Assembly: GCF_963082655.1 (NCBI RefSeq)
Contig: NC_081552.1
Location: 52,925,947-52,989,946, forward strand
DNA from: Stomoxys calcitrans
Taxonomy: Eukaryota > Arthropoda > Insecta > Diptera > Muscidae
DNA: 64,000 nt
Reading direction: 5' to 3'
The notes beneath the pieces were generated by a model. The model did not search any database and had not been told where the DNA came from. It saw only the letters and a list, made by a program, of their open reading frames with translations. Both the position numbers and the translations under genes were made by a program. Below, piece after piece: positions 56,769 through 64,000 of this stretch (position 1 is its first letter; the number at the start of each line of letters is the position of its first letter).

Positions 56769-58069
56769 CAAGCAAAAGCGTGCTAAGTTCGGCCGGGCCG
56801 AATCTTATATACCCTCCACCACGGATCGCATTTGACGAGTTCTTTTCCCGGTATCACTTTCAAGGAAAACAAAGGATAAAAGAGAAGAATTGCTCTACTA
56901 AAGGGTGATTTTTTTGAGGTTAGGATTTTCATGCATTAGTATTTGACAGATCACGTGGAATTTCAGACATGGTGTCAAAGAGAAAGATGCTCAGTATGCT
57001 TTGACATTTCATCATGAATAGACTTACTAACGAGCAACGCTTGCAAATCATTGAATTTTATTACCAAAATCAGTGTTCGGTTCGAAATGTGTTCAAATTT
57101 TGACAAATTTTGTTCAGCGATGAGGCTCATTTCTGGTTGAATGGCTACGTAAATAAGCAAAATTGCCGCATTTGGAGTGAAGAGCAACCAGAAGCCGTTC
57201 AAGAACTGCCCATGCATCCCGAAAAATGCACTGTTTGGTGTGGTTTGTACGCTGGTGGAATCATTGGACCGTATTTTTTCAAAGATGCTGTTGGACGCAA
57301 CGTTACGGTGAATGAACACATTTCGAACCGAACACTGATTTTGGTAATAAAATTCAATGATTTGCAAGCGTTGCTCGTTAGTAAGTCTATTCATGATGAA
57401 ATATCAAAGCATACTGAGCATCTTTCTCTTTGACACCATGTCTGAAATCCCACGTGATCTGTCAAATACTAATGCATGAAAATCCTAACCTCAAAAAAAT
57501 CACCCTTTATTAGAGCTATATCAAGGTATGGTTCCATTCGGAGCATAATTGAATTATATGTCGGAGACAATATTCAAAGTCGCTGTGTAAAATTTCAACC
57601 AATAAGAATAGAGCCCTTTAGGGGCTCAAGAAGTAAAATAGGGAGGTCGGTTACAGACTATTAACCGATTCAGACCATTTTTGACAAATTTGTTGAAGGT
57701 CATGGGAAAAGCCGGTGTTTAAAATTTCAGCCAAATCGGATAAGAATTGCGATCGTTAGTGGCTCAAGAAATCAAGATCCAAGATCGGTTTATATGGCGG
57801 CTATATCAAATCATGCACCGATATGGCTCATTTACAATCAACCTGTACTAATAAGAAGTATTTGTGCAAAATTTCAAGTGGCTCGCTTTACTGCTTCGAA
57901 AGTTAGCGTGCTTTCGACAGACAGACAGACGAACGAACAGACGGACGTACATGGCTAGATCGACATAAAATGTCATGACGATCAAGAATATATATACTAA
58001 TATTTGGAGGAGTTACAAACAGAATGACGAAATTAGTATACCCCCATCCTGTGGTGGAGGGTATAAAAA
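56769..58069 (-). mobile_element. Family A element, minus strand, split by a foldback element
   Basis: Left edge AAGCGTGCTAAGTTCGGCC, GGGCCGAATC; right edge AGTATACCCCCATCCTGTGG, GGAGGGTATAAAAA. The foldback insertion at 56,901-57,507 sits at a TA in its body (ctacta / ttagagctat). Confidence 0.8.
56901..57507. mobile_element. Foldback derivative of the DD41D mariner, second copy (607 bp)
   Basis: Same plan as 41,505-42,078: inverted ~200-bp arms from the transposase-start end, with the catalytic segment in the middle, here in plus orientation and reaching further (from LFSDEAHFWLNG to GRNVTV). One arm/middle junction is shared with the other copy (ACGGTGAATGAACAC); the second junction differs. 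TA at 56,899-56,900 and 57,508-57,509. Confidence 0.9.
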
Positions 58070-58765
58070 TTTAAAAACTAGGAGATGAAGATAGATAAAG
58101 ATCCGAAATTACACAAGAAAATAGTATGTTAAAGAGTCTTTCCTTCAACCATGCTCTTTAGACCAGCCACCCTTAATTTTACTCAACTCCTGATGGCCTA
58201 TTTTTCATAACGAACATAAAAAATTTTTAATAAAAATTTCTGTGTGCCACGATCACCACATAACGTATTGTGGAAGAGCTCCACCATTCAGTCAGTCAAT
58301 ATTCAATGCTTTCCTTGATATAGATTTTTTAATAACCCACAACTGTGATGAAGCAAAAGTTGAGCGTAAACTAAAAATGTAAAGAAATCACATAAAAATA
58401 TGGTGTCAAATTCGTTAGGGCTTGATTTCATTTAAAAAAAAGAGTTCTGCGATTTTGCCCACTTGAAATCTAAGTATAAACAAAAACCCAAACAAAAAAA
58501 AAACAATGAAAAAGAGTCCAGAGCAGAAGGAAAATGTGGTCTCAGACTCAAGCACAAACCTCACACCAACACAGTGCACTCACATACCCTAGAAAATTTA
58601 TATAAGAAAAGACGTCTGGACAGACGAATGCGCGGACGGACACATTTCCATGTGTTGTGTTTTTGTTCGTTCTTCAGATTGACCATTCGAAAATCGAGCG
58701 ATTCTAAAATGCGGACTCCCTCCGTAGCTCGCAGATTCAATTGAGAGTTCACAAGAGCAACAACG
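58070..58765. other. Non-repeat DNA upstream of a possible host gene
   Basis: No repeat family recognised. It becomes less AT-rich toward 58,500-58,800, as expected near a promoter, but no ORF here is convincing. Confidence 0.35.
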
Positions 58766-58770
58766 CCGCA

Positions 58771-58777
58771 TATATAA
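58771..58777 (+). promoter_or_regulatory. Possible TATA box
   Basis: TATATAA in the context gccgcatatataacag, about 190 bp before the candidate start codon at 58,959. A transcription start would be expected near 58,800-58,808. Only position and sequence support it. Confidence 0.25.
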
Positions 58778-58958
58778 CAGAAAAAACATAAGACAAGCAA
58801 CGAAGCGGAGGCATCCAGCACAGCATTAGCATAGTTTGAATTAAAGGAAACTCTTTAATTTTAGTTTCTTTTCGTTGTTGTTGGTTTATTTTCTATAAAT
58901 TACTTTTTTGGCTTTTTTTTTTGTTGTCAATGATAAGAATTATTTTAAAAATAAAATC

Positions 58959-59095
58959 ATGGATTTTGCAAAAACACATCTGAATTCAGACGTCATCCGT
59001 CATGACAGTGACAGTGACATATCGACAAAACTGGCACTAACGCCGCCCAAAAAATCGAGATCTTTAAGTCTGGAGGCTAGACATACCAAAACCAA
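58959..59095 (+). CDS. Probable first coding exon of an unidentified host gene
   Basis: The ATG is in the context AAAATCATGG. The frame runs 45 codons: MDFAKTHLNSDVIRHDSDSD, then ISTKLALTPPKKSRSLSLEA and RHTKT. It ends at ACCAA|GTAAGTATT, close to the consensus 5' splice site. A different ATG 51 bp upstream is in frame but followed by low-quality sequence. The peptide is hydrophilic, with an Asp/Ser repeat and a basic PPKKSRSLSLE stretch that looks like a phosphorylation site. This is the sort of N-terminus seen in regulatory proteins. I do not recognise the gene. If real, the mariner remnant and family B at 59.6-61.2 kb lie in intron 1. Confidence 0.45.
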
Positions 59096-59109
59096 GTAAG
59101 TATTTTGGA

Positions 59110-59555
59110 AAAGCATTCAAGAATATGGCTAAGTTTAAAAACGAATTCAAAGTAGTGGGAACTCTTTCTCTTGCCATGTGTATACGGAGAACTCGTGTTT
59201 TATTTACTACACAGAAACTTGTATTTATTTAGATTGCAAAATTCGTATAAAATCCCACATTTGTGATTTTTACTAAACGTTGAAGCCATAGGAAATAAGG
59301 TGGATTTATGGCTGTTGTTTTTCGATAAAGTGACCGAATTATTACAAAACAATAGTGACCCACATGGATGAGATGAAGAGTGGGTGGGAGTAAAGCGGGC
59401 GGATTTACCAACCACACAGGAAAAAATATTATAAAAAAAAACTAATATGTTAAAGTTCTGCCGGATAACCATCATTATGGATATATACGTAGGCGATCCC
59501 AAAGTAGCCTGCCTAACAAAAAAAAAAAAAAAAAACACAGCAAAATTGGGAAAAT
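59110..59555. other. AT-rich DNA, possibly intron
   Basis: Directly follows the splice-donor candidate at 59,096. An A-rich run lies at about 59,518-59,535. Nothing else is seen. Confidence 0.35.
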
Positions 59556-59559
59556 TTTT

Positions 59560-59860
59560 CCTTATTTGTCAACATCTCCTTTAAGCTCGACACACTTTAT
59601 CCAGCGTTTTTCAATAGCTTCGATACCCTGTTTGTAGTAAGAATTGCCTAGCTCCTCAAAATAGTCAACAACCGCAACCGCCACCTCTTCATTACTGACA
59701 AATCTCTTTCTGTTGAGTCTTTTTTTAAGTTTGTTAAAAAAAAATAATCCGAGGGAGCTAAATCTTGCGAAAAAAAAGGTGTGTAGGTGTGAAGGAATTC
59801 GAACTTTAATTCATGGATCTTTGGCATCGCAATGGTGAATTTATGAATCGGTGCCAATTT
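59560..59860 (-). pseudogene. Mariner (DD34D) transposase C-terminal fragment
   Basis: The minus strand gives DLAPSDYFFL (third catalytic Asp context, ~59,735-59,770), then through a frameshift RKRFVSNEEVAVAVVDYFEE and LGNSYYKQGIEAIEKRWIKC, ending ELKGDVDK with a stop near 59,570. This is the canonical mariner C-terminus, unrelated to the DD41D element except at superfamily level. The upstream part is missing. Confidence 0.8.
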
Positions 59861-59898
59861 TTTTTTTCATATTTACAAATTCACTGAGATCGTTTATT

Positions 59899-61216
59899 TT
59901 TATACCCACCATCATAGGAAATTTAGTCATTCCATTCGCAACACATCGAAATATCCATTTCCAAAGTCCGTGTGTCTGTCCGTCCGCCTGTTATAATCGC
60001 GCCACAGCCTTCAAAATCGATATATTGAGCCCAAATGTGCCTTTTTGGGTTTTTGAGTTGATTTAAGACTCCTGATATCCGACTCAAATATGGTTCTGAT
60101 CGGACTATATTAATATATAGCTGTCATATAGACCGATCTGCCGATTAATTGTCTAAAACCCATTACTCGATTTCTCTGAAATTTGAAACAGTGAGTTGTA
60201 TTTAGACTCCTGATATCCGACTCAAATCTCGTTCTGATCGGAATATTTTAAGATATAGCTGCCATATTGACCAATCTGGCGATTAAGGGTCTAAATCCCG
60301 ACTTTGCTGAAATTTAAAGCAGTGAGTTGCATTTAGACTCCCGATGTCCGACTCAAATATGGTTCAGATCAGACTATATTCAGCATAGCTGCCATATAGA
60401 CCGATCCGCCGATTAAGGCTCTAAAACCCATAAAAGCTGCATTTATTACCCGACTTTGCTGAAATTTTAAGCAGGGAGTTGCTTTTAGACTCCCGATATC
60501 CGACTCGATTATGGTTCAGTTCAGACTATATTTAGATATAGCTGTCATATAGACCGATCTGTCGATGAAGGGTCTGAAACCCATAAAAGCTGCATTTATT
60601 ACCCGACTTTGCTGAAATTTGAAGAAGTGAGTTGCATTTAGACTCCCGATATCCGACTCAAATATGGTTCAGTTCAGACTATATTTAGATATAGCTGCCA
60701 TATACATCGATCTGTCGATTAAGTGTTTGAAACTCATAAAAGGTGCTTTTATTTTCCGATTTCACCGATTTCGGTGAGTTGTGTTATGCCTCCTGATATC
60801 CGACTCAAATATGGTTCAGTTCAGACTAATTTAGATATAGCTGCCATATAGACTGATCTGCCGGTTAAAGGTTCAAAACCCATAAAGGCTGCATTTATAT
60901 TTCATATAATTTTGGAACAGTGAGTTTTTTAAGTCCCCCGAAATTCAACCCAAATATGATTCAGATCAGACCATATTTAGATATAGCTGCCACATATACC
61001 AATCTTTCGTAGTTCCATAAAATGTGGATTTATTGCCCGATTTCTCTGAAACTGTGACTTGTATAAGAGTTCTCGGGACGTGAATCAAATATGAACCAGA
61101 CCAGCTCCTATTTAGGTATAACTATGGATATGGTAATGGAGTTATAATAAAGTAGGATGATTAATATATCCATGGTTGTGGGTATCCAAAGTTTGGCCAT
61201 TCCGAAATTGTTGAGT
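59899..61216 (+). mobile_element. Family B element, degraded
   Basis: 5' end TTTTTATACCCACCATCATAGG; 3' end at ggttgtgggtatccaaagtttggcc without the full hairpin. The landmark tg(c/t)cat(a) sits at 60,122, 60,260, 60,390, 60,543, 60,696, 60,842 and 60,988: steps 138, 130, 153, 153, 146, 146. So the 153-bp register survives in the middle. Confidence 0.75.
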
Positions 61217-61612
61217 ATGGCCGAAAAAAATATTTTTTTTTTCAAATTTTAGATCGAAACCATTTTAGGCTGGGATAACAAGGCTGGGAAAAAACGCCTT
61301 TTTTTACTAAAGATCCTGAATCGGAAGATAGGTCTATGTGGCAGCTATATACAAATATGGGCTGACCATAGTAGTCAGGGATGTCGAGGGGTAAAAAGCA
61401 ATTAACTGTTCAACATTGAGCCTTTAGAGGCTCTATACACGCAAAAAAATAAAATGCTTGAAACATCTTTGCGACGAATAAATCTGTTTTATTGCGGAAG
61501 TACTATTTTTATGGTAACCGTGTAAAATTTCCCTCTCCTGTTGAATGTTAGTTGTGAATTTGTCACTTTTTGATTTAAAGTCGCTTCTTTTATGGTAAAA
61601 CCTTAAGAAACT
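61217..61612. other. No recognisable gene; pre-insertion site of a LOA copy
   Basis: Contains a single diverged family B unit near 61,320-61,360 (gaagataggtctatgtggcagc). Otherwise AT-rich. Confidence 0.4.
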
Positions 61613-61622
61613 TCGTACGGGG

Positions 61623-62060
61623 ACGAAAGCGCATGCAGACGAGGCTTTTACTAAAAGGAAGTAAGAAGGAGGTCAGTACAGCTGTGGTGTCATAACGGAC
61701 ACATACTACGAGCTCACTTTTGTAAAATCGGTCCGGCAAGTGATAGCATATGTAGGGCATGTGGGAAAGATGATGAGACGTTGGAGCATTTCCTTTATCA
61801 TTGCCCGGCTTTCGCATCTAAAAAATACCGGCACTTAGGTGGGGACACTATACCAGACATGAACCAACTTAGGGGAGTGGCATGGAAAACAGTAAAGAAT
61901 TTAGCAAGTTGCATGGAATTCCTAACTTAAAATTTTCTTTTTCGAGGTTACTTTTTTTTGTATTTAGAGCGCACAACAATCCGATTAATGGTTTAGAGGT
62001 ATGTCCATAGTGGCATGGGGCGGATTGATATCTGCACCCTCTTTTCAATCTAACCTAGCC
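61623..62060 (+). mobile_element. LOA-like element, 438-bp 5'-truncated insertion with 10-bp duplication
   Basis: Begins inside the RNase H-distal coding part (RLLLKGSKKEVSTAVVS-like). It continues to the Cys motif (SDSICRACGKDDETLEHFLY-like, ~61,740-61,800), the stop and the 3' UTR, and ends TCTAACCTAGCC. The perfect direct repeat TCGTACGGGG at 61,613-61,622 and 62,061-62,070 marks the target site. Confidence 0.85.
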
Positions 62061-62070
62061 TCGTACGGGG

Positions 62071-62345
62071 CAAAAAATGTTTTTTTAAGCGAAAATACCA
62101 TAAATTCTTTTAAGCCAAATATGTGTAGTTTACAGCAAATGATGCTTTGTTACAAAGAAGATTTGTTTGCTTTGTTTGGCTCTTGTGTCTCTCTCATTTG
62201 GCAGAGAGTGTGAGCGTATAGAGATCAACGCTCAAACTTCTCATTTTTACATTAAGTAATGGTAAATCAGCCAGGAGTCAAAATTGGAAGCTACGCAGGT
62301 GTGGTCGGATATAAAATTAATTTTGCAAAGTTCACTTTAGATAGA
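62071..62345. other. No recognisable gene
   Basis: AT-rich DNA continuing the LOA target sequence; ends where family A begins. Confidence 0.4.
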
Positions 62346-62348
62346 ACA

Positions 62349-63085
62349 AGTAAAAGCGTGCCCAATAGTTTGGCCGAACCGAATCTTATGTACCCTCCAC
62401 CTTGGATCCCATTTCTCAAGTTCTTTGCTGGGTATCTCTTTATAAGCAAACAAAAGATAATGAATAAGAATTGCTATGCTTATTATGAACCAATTCAACT
62501 TATGAACCAATTCGGGCCATACTTGGCTTGGAGGTGGGAGACCATAGTAGATACCAAATTGGATAAGAATTGTGCACCCTGTAGGGGCTCAAGAAGTAAA
62601 ATCAGGAGATTGGTTTATATGCCAGCTATATCATGTTATGTATTATGTTAGTGGTCATAGATATAGTGACTGTGCAAAATTTCAGCAAAATCGGAAAAGA
62701 ATTACGACCTCAAGAGGCTCAAGAAGCAAAATCGGAAGATCGGTTTATATGTCAGCCATGTCTGGTTTTACACCGATTCAAGCCATACTTGGCACCTATG
62801 TTAGAGGTCATAGAAGAAGTTATGGTGCAAAATTGCAGCTTAATCGGATAATATTTGCGTCCTCTAGAGGCTCAAGAAGTCAAATCGGGATATTGGTTTG
62901 CAATCCCAGCCGACCTACACCAATAGGAAGTATTTGTGCAAACTTTCAAGCACCTTGCTTTACTCTTTCGAAAGTTAGCGTACTTTCCACAGACGGACGA
63001 ACATGGCTAGACCACTTAATGTTTCATGATGATCAAGAATATGGGGTCTAGGACGAATATTTCGAGATTTTACAAACGGGTATTA
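62349..63085 (-). mobile_element. Family A element, minus strand
   Basis: Left edge AACAAGTAAAAGCGTGCCC with a worn hairpin (gtttggccgaaccgaatc); right side the 5' block (cagacggacgaacatggctag), stopping at tttacaaacggg before the terminal hairpin. About four units. Confidence 0.75.
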
Positions 63086-63111
63086 AAATGGTCTTAAAAT
63101 ACTACAAAAAA

Positions 63112-64000
63112 AAACAAATAAAAAGGCGTTAAGTTCGGCCGGGCCGAACTTTGGATACCCACCACCTCGGGTATATATGTGAACAACCTTTCGTCAAAAT
63201 CCAGTGAAAAATGCATACCTTATTCCCCATAGCAGCTATATAGACATATCAAACGATTTAGATCAAATGCTTATAAGTACAAGTCATTGTCCAACCGAGA
63301 GATCGGTCTATATGGCAGCTATATCCAAATCTGGTTCGATCCAACACACCTCACTGTCCCAAATTTCGGCGACATCGGACAATAAATGCGCTTTTTATGG
63401 GCCCAAAACCTTAAATCGAGAGATCGGTCTATATGGCAGCTATATCCAAATCTGAACCGATCAGTTCCAAATTGAAGAAAGATGTCGAAGGGCCTAAGGC
63501 AACTCACTGACCCAAATTTCAGCAAAATCAAATTTTACCCTAAATCTGAGGATCGGTCTATATGGCAGCTATATCCAAATCTGGACCGATCTGGGCCAAA
63601 ATGACGAAAGATGTCAAAGGGCTCAACACAACTCACTGTCCTAAATTTCAGCAAAATCGAATAATAAATATGGCTTTTATGGGCCTAAGACCTTAAATCA
63701 GAGGATCGGTCTATATGGCAGTTATATCCAAATTTGGACCGATCTGAGCCAAATTGACGGAGGATGTCGAAGGGCCCAACGTAACTCACTGTCCCGAATT
63801 TCATCAAAATCGGATAATAAATGTGGCTTTTATGGGCCTAAGACCCTAAATCGGAGGACCGGTCTATATGGCAGCCATATCGAAATTTGGACCGATCTAA
63901 GCCAAATTGACGAAGGATGTCGAAGAGTCTAGCACAACTCAATGTCCAAAATTTCAGCAAAATCATATAATAAATGTGGCTTTTATGGGCCTTAGACCCT
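63112..64000 (-). mobile_element. Family B element, minus strand, runs off the window
   Basis: Left edge AAAAAGGCGTTAAGTTCGGCC, GGGCCGAACTTTGG, then tacccaccacctcggg. The landmark tggcag(c/t)(t/c)ata is at 63,313, 63,434, 63,563, 63,716 and 63,869; the last two steps are exactly 153, the first two are shortened by deletions. The 5' end lies beyond the window. Confidence 0.85.

Noticed and set aside
1..64000. Search for LTR retrotransposons, rRNA, or endogenous viral genes
   Set aside because: I found no paired LTRs, gag/pol with protease-integrase order, rRNA segments or viral genes that I could support.

Overview
The window looks like transposon-dense DNA from a higher (calyptrate, probably muscid) fly. 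The evidence is AT-rich sequence, no long host ORFs, DINE-1/INE-1-like interspersed repeats sharing the start-of-element motif found in Drosophila, tRNA-derived SINEs, and fly-type Tc1/mariner, pogo-like, LOA, Jockey and RTE elements. The species assignment is inference. No bacterial, phage or plasmid gene is visible.

Four repeat families fill most of the window. Family A (start TTATACCCTCCACC, end near TTCGGCCCGGCCGAA then ACTTG) and its sister family B (start TTATACCCACCACC, same 3' hairpin) are DINE-1-like nonautonomous elements. Their bodies are head-to-tail repeats with a strikingly constant 153-bp period. Family C is Helitron/Lep1-like: its 5' side says 'aacggctgaaccgattttc', its body is ~110-135 bp tandem units, and its end is ...GCGGAGCGGGCCCGG..CAGCTAGT. 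The fourth is a ~310-bp tRNA-derived SINE.

Layout. 1-1.1 kb: LOA-like non-LTR 3' end with a second copy inserted in it. 1.1-4.2 kb: non-LTR RT and ORF1-like remnants split by family A. 4.7-6.0 kb: family B. 6.3-10.8 kb: two family C elements carrying SINEs. 11.1-14.1 kb: LOA tail and an RTE-like element. 14.1-16.1 kb: an inverted duplicate of the 6.3-8.1 kb element. 16.1-17.4 kb: family A. 17.5-18.2 kb: Jockey RT. 18.6-22.7 kb: a decayed LOA-like element with ORF1, EN, RT and RNase H. 23.7-25.0 kb: family C, inverted on itself. 25.4-27.4 kb: the cleanest family B array. 28.4-30.5 kb: RTE-like EN-RT. 33.1-34.5 kb: 1.4 kb of perfect (ATTAGT)n. 35-44 kb: mixed repeats, two MITE families and a foldback mariner derivative. 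45.5-49.4 kb: a pogo/Tigger-type shell filled with other repeats. 50.1-52.3 kb: a TA-flanked TIR element containing a small two-exon gene. 53.2-55.5 kb: a 12-bp satellite with an intact DD41D mariner-like transposon in it. 56.8-58.1 kb: family A split by a second foldback derivative. 59-64 kb: a possible host first exon, a mariner remnant, families B and A.

The only complete transposase is the 361-aa DD41D protein at 54.3-55.4 kb; two internally deleted foldback copies nearby are nearly identical to it, so this family was active recently. The best candidates for non-transposon coding sequence are an 84-residue two-exon gene inside the TIR element at 50-52 kb, a first coding exon with a good splice donor at 58,959-59,095, and a weaker one at 37,945-37,999.
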